Of a stretch of 64,000 nt of DNA, positions 32,148 to 44,297 are shown piece by piece (positions within the stretch are counted from its first letter, which is position 1; every line of letters begins with the position of its first letter). Origin of the DNA: Trema orientale (lineage: Eukaryota; Streptophyta; Magnoliopsida; Rosales; Cannabaceae). Made by a program: the position numbers and the translations under genes. Under the pieces are notes generated by a model. The model was given only the letters and a program-made list of their open reading frames with translations, searched no databases and had not been told where the DNA came from. The stretch spans positions 157,976 to 221,975 of the forward strand of contig JXTC01000381.1 of NCBI GenBank assembly GCA_002914845.1, given 5' to 3'.

Positions 32148-32589
32148 TAGTATATATAGTAGGGTCCTTAGGTAGCATTTAATTTTCATATAATTTAAAG
32201 TTAAAAAATACATATTAGTAATTTTTAATTAAACTACTATAATCAAACAACATAAATCCCTTATATGTTAATAATAAGTTATTTATTAAGTAACTTAATT
32301 ATTTGAATGAATTAGGGACTCATCAAAACTTTTCTTTTCTTTTTTAATTTTCTTTGTTTTTTTAACGAACAAAATATATCCTATATAGATTAACTAATAT
32401 ACTGAAAATAACAAACAGTAGAGAAACTACAGGCGTTAGAGAAACTACAGGCGTTTAAAGTAAATCCAGCACAATCACAGTTTTAGTTAGTTGTGTTTGT
32501 AGCGAAAAAAGAAAAAGAAAAATAAAAAAACAGTTCAGTTAATTAGCTATGATTAAGCTGCCTATACTTAACTGCTAATTGCCTAATTA

Positions 32590-32690
32590 TGGAAGTGAAG
32601 TGTCTCTAATCCCACACGGTTTGCTGCCCGGGCCCACCCGGAACAGTTCGCTAAGACAACTTGGCCACTGCACTACCCACATTGTACTTC
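32590..32690 (-). mobile_element. tRNA-derived SINE fragment (candidate)
   Basis: On the minus strand, GCAGTGGCCAAGTTGTCTTAG resembles a pol III A box (TGGCNNAGTNGG), and GGGCAGCAAACCGTGTGGG sits where a B box (GGTTCGANTCC) is expected in a SINE head. It lies about 140-240 bases before the CCT gene start codon. The B box is poor. Confidence 0.4.
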
Positions 32691-32701
32691 TCTCTCTCTT
32701 T

Positions 32702-32728
32702 CTATATATATATATATATATATATATG
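32702..32728 (+). promoter_or_regulatory. TATA/CT-rich core promoter candidate of the CCT gene
   Basis: TTCTCTCTCTCTTTC is followed by (TA)n about 100 bases upstream of the ATG at 32827: a pyrimidine patch plus TATA, as in many plant core promoters. A simple repeat is the alternative. Confidence 0.35.
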
Positions 32729-32826
32729 TATACAAAGATAAAAAGAGGCTCTGTATAGCAAAGACGATCAGTATTAAACGCAAGCCCCACAAGCCCACGC
32801 CTTTCCATTAAAACTACTCCTCTATA

Positions 32827-34269
32827 ATGGCTTCATCCATTCCTGAATATCTCTACTCTTCTCTAGACTATACATTATTCCCTACTCCTGATCATCATCA
32901 TGACCTCTCGGCGCTACCAATCCCTGCGGCGGCGGCGGCACCCGGTGGAGCCGCCGCAATGTGGGGTGCTGCTACATCTGATCAAGATCAAGAATTTATG
33001 GTTCCGTTTTACGGTAGCAGTAGTAGTAGCAGCAATATCGGATTGGAAAATGCTTTGTCGTCCTTGTCTTCGTCGCCGACCGAGTCGCTTGTTTCTTCAT
33101 CGTCGTTGTCGTCGGCGATTATGGCGGCCTCCACGTCGTTCCCGGAGCAGATTGGTGGGGTTTCGGACGGTGTTGTGGCCGCAGGCACTGGCGCACTATT
33201 GTTCTCTGATCATCATGAGTACTATAAAATGATGAGAGATTATAATATGATTGATAATTTGCATGGGATCAACGCCGGGGTTCATGAGAATTTTGGTGGT
33301 GGCGGATGCAATATTAATAATGGGTTCATTCATGAGTTTGGGGAGGAATGTTGTGCCACGTCGTTCTTGCCGGACTTTAAGCCGGTTAGCCTTTTAGGCG
33401 CCGGACAGAAAAGTTGGGTACGTATAAATATAATTAATTAATATATAGCGCAGGTATATATATATATAAGGTTCTTAATCCAAATGTATATTTTTTTAAT
33501 CATTGGATTATAATCTAACGGTTATCATAATTTAAGTGATTAAAAAAAATAAAAATAAATATCTATTATTTAATATTTTTTTTAATTTTTATTATAAAAA
33601 GACGTACGTAAAAAATTTTAATTAAACAAAACAATACAGATAAAAAAAAATATTTATTAGATTATTGCTCTATATATATTATATGTATATATATATTCTG
33701 TAATACATGTATAATATATGTCAAAATTAAAAATTAGTTTTGATTTAAATGATCAATATCTATGTTTTGTTAATATTTTATGTCGCAGCTGGGAATGCAA
33801 AGTAATCAAATGCATGCAATTGAAGAGCCCAATATGATCATGAAGGTCAACCGTTATTCGGAAGAAGAAAGGAAAGAAAGGATTGTTAGATACTTGAAGA
33901 AGAGAAACCAAAGGAATTTTAACAAAACCATTAAGGTATATATATATATATATACTTAGTAAGAATTAGTTGTTCACATACATGCTTTTCCATATATACA
34001 TACATATATATATATACACAAAAAATTTATAAGATCGAACTAATTCATTCTTATTATTGTGAATAATTTATGTTGTGTATACGGACAGTATGCTTGTAGG
34101 AAAACCCTAGCCGACAGAAGAGTTCGAGTACGTGGGAGATTTGCAAGGAACAATGAAGTGTGTCATCCAGACCATGAATATCAGCAAATGGTAGCCAAGA
34201 AGAAGGAACTAGATTATACTCGCAAACAGATGGACTTTGGCTCCGAGGATGCTGATGATTCTGTCCAGG

Positions 34270-34324
<55 letters not shown>

Positions 34325-34853
34325 TAGGTATTTTTTTTGAGCAATGAAAATCTAACAAATATATTTTTCTATTGTAAAAGGTAGGAGAGAGAAAAGTCAT
34401 TAATTATGTACATCTTTTCCTGCACTTCATTAGAGCCATTGGATCATCATTAGATTGGCAAAAAAAATACCTACCCATAGGTAAAAAAAAAAAATACCTA
34501 TTAGATTGGCAACCATATATATATGTCCAACTTAATTATTCATACACACTATATTAATAATCTTACTATATATATGTTGTAACAAAAATCAGATATATAT
34601 ATAATCTTACTATATATATGTTGTAACAAAAATCAGATATATATATATATATATATATATGAACAAATAACACACTGCTATTTGAGGAAGTTTAGTTATT
34701 ATTTTTTTAAAAAAAGAATTTAATAATCTGACAGTTTGATAAAGGTAAATAATTTGTGTACTTTCATTATTTTTGCAGATCAAATATGATGATGAAGAGG
34801 ATTGGCTACAGGGTTTTGCCTTGTGTTGCTGGGTAAATAATGGAGCTACCTAA
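32827..34853 (+). CDS. CCT-motif family protein (CONSTANS-like CCT, no B-box), 4 exons
   Basis: Probable nuclear transcriptional regulator. Exons: 32827-33417, 33789-33935, 34089-34268, 34779-34853, all GT-AG and in phase 0, giving 330 residues. Residues 1-197 are low-complexity with Ala, Ser and His runs and no zinc-binding B-box. The CCT domain is at about 219-263: RYSEEERKERIVRYLKKRN, NFNKTIK, then YACRKTLADRRVRVRGRF. The intron falls exactly between FNKTIK and YACRK. The basic CCT domain is known to mediate nuclear entry and NF-Y partnering/DNA binding. After it comes an acidic tail (DDEEDWLQGF). B-box-free CCT genes include regulators of flowering, sugar response and plastid function; which applies here is unknown. 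A donor-like TGG/GTAAAT in the last exon leaves a further exon possible. Confidence 0.9.
33469..33670. mobile_element. TAGGTA-family MITE, copy 3, in CCT gene intron 1
   Basis: GGTTCTTAATCCAAATGTATATTTTTTTAATCATTGGATTATAATCTAACGG at the left and AAAAAAAATATTTATTAGATTATTGC at the right are worn family ends. The core TTTTAATTAAACAAAACAAT matches the copy at 30244. TA tracts sit on both sides. Confidence 0.5.
34273..34322. repeat. (TA)n microsatellite at the start of CCT gene intron 3
   Basis: About 25 TA units begin only four bases after the splice donor GTAATA and run straight into the MITE at 34323. Likely highly polymorphic. Confidence 0.9.
34323..34514. mobile_element. TAGGTA-family MITE, copy 4, in CCT gene intron 3
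   Basis: Left end GGTAGGTATTTTTTTT; right end, read on the other strand, GGTTGCCAATCTAATAGGTA then TACCTATGGGTAGGTA and CAATCTAATGATGATCCAATGG, matching the left end of the copy at 62437. Followed by a 44 bp duplication (34561-34604 and 34605-34640) of ATGTTGTAACAAAAATCAG. Confidence 0.65.
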
Positions 34854-34859
34854 ATAATG

Positions 34860-35469
34860 TATACTATATAAAATTGATCATTGATTTAATGTGTAAAATT
34901 TATTATCAGGACATGCATTAATTTGCACTTAATTCGACGAAACTAATGTTTGTACTTTATTTTATTAATTGACTCCTTTTATAATTTCATTTCAGGGTTG
35001 TATATACAGTTATGTCATATTTTTATATATAGCCATGGGCTCTAGATGCTCAATAAAAATTAATCGTGACGAAATATACGAACGTCGATGATCAATTTGA
35101 TAATTAAGATACTGTTACCGTATAGTATAAGCAACTGGTATTATAATCTAGTAGTTGATGACTAAGGACCAAGACAACAGTAAAATATAGAAATTAACGA
35201 AAGCGACAAACATGCTTAGTAGGGCATATTGTAGAAAGTTGTCTAATCTTGATTAGAGTTAGGGTTGGTGGTGCTTCTAGAAGTCGAATTATATATATAT
35301 ATATATGTTTACATATATATTTTGGGTATGCGGCGTCACTATGTTTCATGTAAAATATTTGGATTGACCTAATACTAAGAAAATAATATTCCTTCTTAGT
35401 AACTCGGTCTTAAGCTTAGTTTGGTAATCAATACCGTACCTCTTCCAAAGTAGAGGACTAAGATCCTAC

Positions 35470-35501
<32 letters not shown>

Positions 35502-38120
35502 AAAAAATAAAAATCACTTTCAGTACCCATCACCCAAATGTTCTCTTTTCCAAATTACAAATTAATGAAAGATCACACAAAACTTTAATTTTTTCAGTAG
35601 CTAAATTTATTTTAATTTTTTATTCAATTTTTTGTTTTTTTAAAAAATATGATTAAACGCACTGAATTTGGGCGAGGCGGCACTAATTTTCTCATTGAAC
35701 CATAATATATGAATATATATGGTTTAATTATTTTTATCTACATTAATACTTTTTCTTAAGATCTATATACATCAATGCTTGAAGATATATGATTTATGGA
35801 TATTTTTCTTTTTTGTAGTTCCAATCATTTAATGGGTTATTGAAAAAAAAGGGAAAAAAAAAAGGCCATCGCCATTTGTGTATAATCTATACAAAATATA
35901 TTTTACTTATCCGTAATGATTTTACAAAAATTACTATTTAAGTCTCTTTATATATTTATATATATATAATTACTATATAGATCTCTTTATTATTGATTTC
36001 TCGACAACAATTTTAATCAAACGATAGAATAGCAGATCAAGCCCAGCGGGGAATATTTCGATTTTATAATAATATGCCTAAGCTAGAGAATAATCACAAA
36101 TGAATAGAAATTTGCGATGCAGGTATATCTAAACGGCCGGGAAATATCGATGGTCATGTTCATGTATATATAGCTTGACAATAGGGAATATATAGCCTAT
36201 AAGATATATATAATGATGGAGAGAAAACTGAAAAGATTATAAATGCCTGGCTATAATTTCAAATCCAAAGCCTGGCCTAATTAACTACATATGTACTAGT
36301 TTGGGCAAAAGCCTACCTAGTAATCGCATTCCGATCAAGGCTAAAGGAAAGACCTAGCTAGTTAGTCTATATCTCCATGATCAACCTATCAAAGACTAAT
36401 ATCGATTATACAGATTTAATTATATATGCAGTTATATATGCTGGCATCCCATCAGTTACGTACCTTTTCATGTGGCGTGCATTTCTTTTTTTAATTAAAT
36501 TAATGCATGATTGTTAACAATTTACTTTGTCTTGATTTCCATTTAAGATAAACAGCAACGTCTTAAAAGCCTTTAAGATCAATTTTATTATATAATTCGT
36601 GTATCATTTTTGAAGTATGTATATAAGTTCAAATTTATGGAGAGATTTCTTAAGTTCAACATTTGGATGCAGGAAATCAAATAAAAAAGTTACATATATG
36701 GGTTGACTTGTATAGCCAAAGATAAATCTTTAATCATGAAAAGAGGAAACAAATTAAAATGATAACACCAACATGTAGAATTTTAGTGAATTATTATATA
36801 CAAATGAATAATAATACTTAAATTTCCTTTTGATTTGTTAGAAAGCAATCAAAGCATATTCCTTTTTATTCTCCATCCAAAGCTTACTTGAAATATCAGT
36901 TTAGCTATTTTCTTGGTAGCTAGAAACTAAGTAAAGTTAGTAAACTTTCCACGATTCCACCGCATGATAATTTTTTGGGGTGCCAAAAGAAAGAAATAAT
37001 ATTGATGAATTTGCTCCCCAAAAAAGCCCTTAGTAGCTAGCAATAAGTTGATTCAATGTGGTAAATAGGCCGGCCTAGCATATCTAAATTCCCCATATAT
37101 GCATATACACACATAAATTGGGAAGTCAAACAACAAAAAGAAAATATTGGGCCAACTCATAAAGAAATTTTGTGCTTGATAAGAATACTAATCAACGCCG
37201 TTTGTACAATTTTCAAAATCGCACAAGTCAACCGCATGAACATGACAAATGACATATAAAGCAATGGGAAATTAAGTCTTCTGATCAATTTGTGCTTTGT
37301 GTTTACTTCCCGGTTGAAAAAGAGTGCGGCGGGATGTTATAATTAAGGTCAAGAAAGAAAATGGGTGTCACAAGCAAGCATTCTCACAATCGTAAGAAAG
37401 CACTATCTCATTTTACATCCACTTATTAAAGACGTTCTCATGATCCTCTCTATATGGTGACCCCATTTGGATTATGATGGTTATGTTTGTAAAATCTTTG
37501 ATGATGTCTATTCCATCTGAAAAAATATAGCGACGTTTTATAATGATGATCATTTGGGAGCTAGTATTCACATTTATTCGGGACTTTCTGGAGTGAATCT
37601 TTTCAGCCATATATAGTCAAAGCTCAAAAGAAGCACCACACATACATATGCGAGTATCTAGCTAGAAAACTAAAGTGATCATTGAGTGTCCTTTGAAGGG
37701 TAGGGAGGGTTAAAAAACTGGAGAGTGGGATCAACTATATATATATATCAAGCACCCAATACATTTGATGAAATTGATATATATATATATATATATATAC
37801 AAACACATGTATATTGTATCTAAAACTAAATCTTCCTAATTTTTATTGCATGAGGGCTTTTGATCAGTTATATCGAAGACCCGCCACTTTAGCTCAATTT
37901 AACAATATTACCCAGCTGAAAGATTTGTCAGTCATGGCATAATGAGCTATAGTATTAAATTGGCACCAATATTTACTAGAGGTCAACATTGATTCTTGCA
38001 CAAATTTGAAGCCATAGTGATTCATAAAAGAAGTACGTTGAATTTGAGGTCAAAATAATTTATCATGGTGACACAAGATTTCTAAGTGGGACTTTGATTT
38101 ATTTGCCCGTGTCAATAGTC
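34860..38120. other. intergenic, gene-free
   Basis: AT-rich non-coding DNA. The one striking item is a run of 22 C followed by 10 A at 35469-35500. TA tracts lie at 35290-35307 and 37736-37799. No open frame with a recognisable domain was seen. Confidence 0.6.
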
Positions 38121-38122
38121 AA

Positions 38123-38426
38123 AGACTCAAAATGGAAAGATAAGAATCATATGATATGATACCATATTGATGTCGCAGCACTAAATAAAGTGAGAAATTG
38201 AACTATACGACATCGATATAAACATTATAGTGTAGAAACCCTCGGTACTTTTTGATCTCAACTCAACACAAGACTTTGACTAAAAATGGAAAGATAAGAA
38301 TCATATGATACGAGATATTGATGTCGCAGCACTAAATCAAGATGAGTAATCGAACTATACGACATCGATATAAACATTATAGTGTAGATACGCTTGGTAC
38401 TTTTTGATCTCAACTCAACACAAGAC
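38123..38426. repeat. 150 bp tandem duplication
   Basis: Unit 1 (about 38123-38271) and unit 2 (about 38272-38426) share GGAAAGATAAGAATCATATG, ATTGATGTCGCAGCACTAAAT, GAACTATACGACATCGATAT and TACTTTTTGATCTCAACTC in order with few differences. Non-coding. Confidence 0.85.
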
Positions 38427-38429
38427 TGT

Positions 38430-39609
38430 AGATATGTTCAGAATGCGCCTTCTTTTTTTTTTTTTCTTTTTTTTTTTTTCACGTTTGTCGTAAACTCTAT
38501 TATTTTCGCTAGCTATCTTGGATCCCTCTTCAAACCCAAATCTAAGTTTCATAGCCTAGTAGTGAGGTGATTTCTACACTTGACCCTCTTTATTGCTATA
38601 AAACAAATACTAACATACATGTACTTAACACTATGTATTAATAAAAGTGTTAAATGTAGTAATGAACTTCACATTCTATATATGTATGTGGTGTTATAAA
38701 CACCATGTATTCCTATAACATTACTTTAGTTATAAGTTGATATCTTATATAAATTAACTATTATTATCCAATGTATACATGAGTTTTAATATGGGTATGA
38801 TTTAATTATTAAGGTTTCTTAGCTGCACATGATGACTTTTCTAGATTGTCTTGATGAATCTTGAAGATCTTAGATAATAATACTTACTGGATCTTGTAGT
38901 CTATCCGACTTCTTGGTGTACCGGGAAACGGGAAATTGTGGCCTTCTATAGTCAGTATGTATGACCTAATCATCTCAATTATTCTCTTTGAAAGGTGATC
39001 ATTAATAATCTTCTCAATTAATTATTATATTTCTAATCAAAGTTCCATAATGTTGGCGGCACATGCACATGCCAATCTTGTGGCTGCCATAACGGCATTA
39101 CTGGAGAATCCTGCGATCAAGTTTCCAAATGATATCTGGGGGAGCATCAAGGTTTCGTATCTCGATTGGGATTAACTACACGACTTCAACTGAAACCATG
39201 GTGAGAGCCTGAGAGGAAGGACATTTCATGTGTTTATCCAAACAATATATTAAACCTAATAATCAATCCAATCTAACTCACTCTAGTATCCTAAATGATA
39301 AATTTATCATATCAACTTTTCCCTAATCCCTAACAACAATCCTATCTAGTCGATCCGTCGTAGTTGTTGGTAACTGCACTTCCTTATAATATGGATCACT
39401 GAGGTCATATCCCTATTCCCCAGATCAAATAATAATAATAATAATAATAATAATCATATTTAATCTGTCTATTCTGCATAAAAAATGCATCCTGAGTGCA
39501 TGTTGGTTCTATCAAACGGCAAAAAAAAAAAAAAAAAGTGCATGTTGGTAGGTTAATTATGTTATCAATATATTTTTTTTCATCTCCCATTAGTCAGCTT
39601 TCTTGTACC

Positions 39610-39665
<56 letters not shown>

Positions 39666-40730
39666 TTTTCCATAAGTTCTATGATCCATGTTGTTTTGTT
39701 TTATTAATTGAGGAGAGATTTTCTATTATTCCCTGATCATCACCCCATTTTTTTTTGCTCAGAGAGAGAGAGAGAGAGAGAGTAATTGAATGTTACCTTC
39801 CGACCTGTAAGGATCAAAGAAAATATTTTGAATTTCAGTCATTAATTTTGTGGACAAGGAGTGCGTAGGAATGCCTTCAAAATTGTTTGTTAGTTGTCCC
39901 GATCTAAAGTTAGACCAAGTAACACTTATTATTAGACCCAATTAATTATTTATAATAATCTTTTTAATCAACTTTTGTTTGTTTGTCCCGATCTAAAGAT
40001 AAATTTAGCTGCTAAAAATGGTATAGTTGACTAAGTATGAAAAACTGTTGTTAGTTTTAATTCATGTTTCTTATAGATAGTGTTATTTGACTACTTAACC
40101 CCATAAATAAAGGTTCTTTATTGGGTACAGGACTAATTAAGAGTAATTTAGGCTAAAAATGGATTTTTGAGGACTATTTTTTAGAATGTACTTTTTTTTG
40201 GAGTCTCATAGTATTAGTGGTTGTAGTCAAAATATTTAATGATCATAAATTAATAACTTTTCTAGGACTAATTACGAGTCACTAATATAGTAATTATTTG
40301 TCACTAAACTCATTCTAAAATAGTGATTCTACAAAAAAAAGTCTTATAGCAAGAAGATCGAATTTTAGATTCATTTTAAGTGAATGTTCGTGTTTCGTAT
40401 ACTTTAGCAAAATGACTGATATATTAATATTTATACCAATCGTAAAATATAATATAAACAATATAAAAACTAACATACTTAGTACATAAACTAAAGCTAA
40501 TATATAAATAGATATACTAAGTGTAAAAATTATATATACTCTGCCATTTTGCTATAAAAGAGAAGAGTGGACATTTATTAAAACACATTGTAAATAAAGG
40601 ACAAATACTCTAATTTCCCAATACATAAAAAGTCATTTCGGCCCAAAACATCACCAGTTGGGTCCATTTTCCTTGTTTACTAATAAGGAAGCCCAAACTA
40701 AAATATCCAATAGAGAAAATCAGATTTTTT
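38430..40730. other. intergenic with simple repeats
   Basis: No gene recognised. Contains a T-rich run (38450-38479), (AAT)n at 39429-39454, (TA)n of about 26 units at 39611-39663 and (GA)n at 39762-39781. TGTCCCGATCTAAAG occurs at about 39894 and again near 39983. A Cys-rich 30-codon frame near 39057-39140 is too short to call. Confidence 0.6.
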
Positions 40731-40731
40731 A

Positions 40732-41097
40732 TGGTAAAAGTTTAATAAATTAAAAAATTCCGGATTTTGAAATTGTTTGAAAAATCCTGGATTTAATTAG
40801 AAAAAGACCAGTTTTAAAAGTATTTAGAAAAATATCACTTTTATTAATTGGTGAGATACTTGAGGTAACTTGAATAGTTACTTTAAGTGACTAGATTAGT
40901 ATCTAAAATAACCCAATTTGTTACCTCAAGTATCACCAAAGAATACCAATTTTGAAGAAAAAGTAGTATTTTTATAAATATTTATTAAAAGTGATATGCT
41001 TCTAAAAACGTTTCAAAAGTGATATGCTTCTAACTAAATCCGGGATTTCTCCACCACAAAAATCAGTCCATCCGGGATTTTACAATTTTTAACACCA
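40732..41097. mobile_element. Foldback MITE C, copy 2, GTTACC core
   Basis: Inverted ends: left TGGTAAAAG...AAAAAATTCCGGATT and AAATCCTGGATTTAATTAGA; right, on the other strand, TGGTGTTAAAAATTGTAAAA, TCCCGGATGG and AAATCCCGGATTTAGTTAGA. The interior TTTAGAAAAATATCACTTTT and ATTAATT..TGAGATACTTGAGGTAAC align with the copy at 18014. The core GAGGTAAC...GTTACCTCAAGTATC is itself palindromic. No clear target duplication. Confidence 0.78.
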
Positions 41098-41857
41098 CGG
41101 CCTAAGAAGCCCATATCCAATATCTAGCAGAGGCCCGCCCGTAGTATGAGTTGAGAAATGAGTTCGTCGTTTGTCGTTTTGTTTCAAGAGTCAACACTCA
41201 ACACCCTATTGGCTATTGCCAAACCACCCAAGATAATGCCAAAACGCAACTTTCATTGCTTTTTAGCTGGGAAGAATACACTAATAATTTTACGAAATCT
41301 ACACTTACCTTTTACAGTTTATAGTATTCATTCACAGCATGGAGTTGCTTTTGAGGCTAGCTTTCATATTTGGGAATGTTAGTTCATGCGACCAATTATA
41401 TATGCACGGTCCAATATTTAGGCCGAGATGCGATTCTTCTTTTGTGATTCATCAACTGGCATGTAGTCATTCTATGAATGTTCCCTGAAGTAGTATGCGC
41501 AGTGTTTAATTAGAATAAGTAAAACGAATGTGTTATTCCCAAAATTTTAGAGAAAGAAACCAGTGGAGGATTGTCTTGCGGATTGCGGCCTTGCGCTATT
41601 CAACACCAATTTGGCCTTGGTTTTTTGTATTTCTTTTGTTAATGGTGATATGTGCCCCTGTCTGTTTTATCACTTTCACTAATGTTTGGTATTCACATAC
41701 AACGTATTTTTCTTCCTATTGATAGAGTTTTAATAAGGTATTGTTCGATCAAGATTAATTTACGTAATAGGATTATTTCAATATGACTATTTGGATCCCA
41801 TGTAGAACTTAATTTCTTTGTGTTTTCATGCTTTGTCTGTGTGGATTATACAAACCT

Positions 41858-41888
<31 letters not shown>

Positions 41889-41924
41889 GGTAGGAAAAGA
41901 GGATGCCAATATTTTAGTTGGATG

Positions 41925-42496
41925 TAGGGATGGCAATATAACCCATGGTTACGGGTATCCGTGGTTATCCGATCCGAATGGGTAGGGGAAAAACCGCTCA
42001 AGCGGGGAAAATGACCGGGGCGGGGAATAACCGTACCGTTAATATGCGGGTATGGTACGGGGACGGTATTAGTATAATCCGCACCGTACCCGCCCCGATA
42101 TATATATTTACATAAAAAAATTATTATACATATAAATATCTATTTAATTTTACACTATCTATATTATTATATCTTTAGTAAAATAATGATTTTGGAGAGT
42201 TATATGTACTTATATATTTAAATTTTAGAGTTTAAAAATTATTAGTATATTGTTGTGTTTAATATTTTGTTGATTATGAAAAGAATTTAGTATTTTCATC
42301 TTAATTTTTTAATATTTTAATATTATCAATGGGTAATGGGTAACCGCGGTTTTCCCCGTTATCCATTGGTTAATACCCGCACCGTCCCCGCATCCAAAAG
42401 AATGGTTAATGGGGCAGGTATGGTATTGTGATTGGCTTTCGGGGATGGGGATGGTAATTAAAAAACCGTCCCCGATCCGCCCCATTGCCATTCCTA
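41925..42496. mobile_element. hAT MITE with exact 8 bp target duplication (572 bp)
   Basis: Starts TAGGGATGGCAAT and ends ATTGCCATTCCTA, flanked by GTTGGATG at 41917-41924 and 42497-42504. An 8 bp duplication with TAGGGATGGCAA-type ends is diagnostic of hAT. The arms are GC-rich palindromes of CCCCGCCCC/GGGGACGG words (about 41940-42100 and 42330-42485) around an AT-rich centre. No transposase. Open frames inside are by-products of the GC-rich arms. Confidence 0.92.
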
Positions 42497-42919
42497 GTTG
42501 GATGTGTCAGTAAGATTTTGATTTTTATTTAAATCGTTCAAAAAAAAAAAAAAACTAATATTCCTAGGTAATCTTATTATATATTTTATAACTACAGAAA
42601 CGTCAAATTAATATCTATACATTATTATATATTATTCGCGGTCACAGCTTGTAGACATAGCCAACGGCCCAAGCATTAGAGCAAACATATTGATGATTTG
42701 ATCCTATTTCACGTTCCTAATAGCCTTGAAGATAGGTTTATATACACACATATATATAAGTATATATATATATAAGCTTATATATCCTTCTAAAGATCTT
42801 CTCAATAATGCGTATAAAGGCAATTAGATACTATACTATCTATATATACGTATATATATACACATATACGTTCAACTTTTTTCCGAACTTTATGCTATAT
42901 AATATATATATATATATAT

Positions 42920-43126
42920 GAGTTTGGTTTAAATGGTTACAACAAAATTATTTACCCATGGATGGTTACAATGGTTTAAGCCGTTAGATCTATATCCTAC
43001 AGTGGTGATTAGTTTGGTGATTGGCCAAAAACATTTAATGCTGACCAAAAAAATTTAATGCTATGACTAATTTTTTAAGTACCCATCCATGGTCACAAAA
43101 AAATTGTAACCATTGAGAAGTCTTCC
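42920..43126. mobile_element. GGTTACAA-family MITE (about 207 bp) in a TA tract
   Basis: Left end GAGTTTGGTTTAAATGGTTACAAC...ACCCATGGATGGTTAC; the right end, on the other strand, GGAAGACTTCTCAATGGTTACAAT...GACCATGGATGGGTAC. Inverted similarity is about 50 bp. TA repeats abut both sides, so a TA target cannot be told from the microsatellite. A fragment of the same end lies at 62692. Confidence 0.7.
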
Positions 43127-43131
43127 ATATA

Positions 43132-44297
43132 TATATATATATACAGATAGGCGTAGTTGCAAGGTTCCTATCACACTTTAATTATGCATAAGAAACTTTA
43201 AGGAAAGTGGGACATTGGGTATGAGGTGGGTGGTTTAACTACCATACATATATATATGCATGGCTGTGACAGATGTTTATAAATGTCCGTATTTTATATT
43301 TAGATCACATATATCATCAATATGTTTGTATCAGGTGATCAGGATACCTCTAATTCATTCCCTCCAAATTGAATTTTACATACATGAACCACTCCTAACG
43401 TACTTCCGCAAAGGCTATATGCACATTCATGCATGTTTCTCATGTGTATATCTATTGTAATATATAGAAAAATGAATTTACATCGGTTAAAAGAGCTTTA
43501 TTCCAATTGTTTGGTCAATATTTTATTATTTTCTTTTTAAAAATGTTTTATATTGGTAAAAGGAATATACTTTGCCGACTATAGTAAATGTTAAAATATA
43601 TACTGTTTAATTCAATTTTTTTTTTTTCCTTAGCTCTACTTATCCACTGTGCCGACTATATATGTTAGTAAAAGAATATTATTTCCTTTTTGTAATATGC
43701 TAGTAAGATAAGTATATCTCTTCTTCCTTTTTTCTTTACCTCTATTTATTATGCCTCTCTGACCGGGTCTTCCACATGTTTTACTTTTTTTTCCCCCTTT
43801 TTTCCTTTCCAATTTTTCTTTTTGTCTTGGTTTTCCTCAAATTTATCTATCAAATTACCAATCAAAATGATAAGAGAAATTTTAGGTTATTATCTCAGAC
43901 TTTCTCCATAATCATGTTAGCAATAAAAAATATGTTATACCATAAAATTTCGTAATTTTTCTTCTTCATTTTTTTCATAATGAAACTCTAAGACATTTTT
44001 TTTTTATATTTAATAAAAGAATTAAATTACCATTCCAAATTAATTAACATGTTTTTTACTAACAAATTAATCAATTTTAGTAACACATTTCTATTAAACG
44101 ACAGGTAGCCAAGTGCCCTACCACTAGTGTGTATATATATATATATTTAATCTGGAATCTTATCCGTTCTGAAAATTAATATTATATACGCGTATTCGCT
44201 TATATTGGTGTTATATACATGTTGTGTGTCTTGCGTTATCACTCTCTGTGAGCTTCCATTCTATTCCACGACTTTGTTTGCACTTGGTTGGATATTC
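43132..44297. other. intergenic
   Basis: AT-rich non-coding DNA with T-rich runs near 43617 and 43787. No gene or repeat recognised. Confidence 0.5.

Noticed and set aside
39057-39140. A Cys-rich frame (GGTCTCQSCGCHNG) that recalls metallothioneins
   Set aside because: Only about 30 codons, no start codon, spacing of Cys does not fit a known metallothionein type.
40150-40340. A possible CACTA-like inverted pair (TTTTTTAGAATGTAC against CTATTTTAGAATGAG)
   Set aside because: Similarity is too short and the ends lack CACTA.
42309-42491. A 60-codon minus-strand frame
   Set aside because: Inside the GC-rich arm of the hAT MITE.
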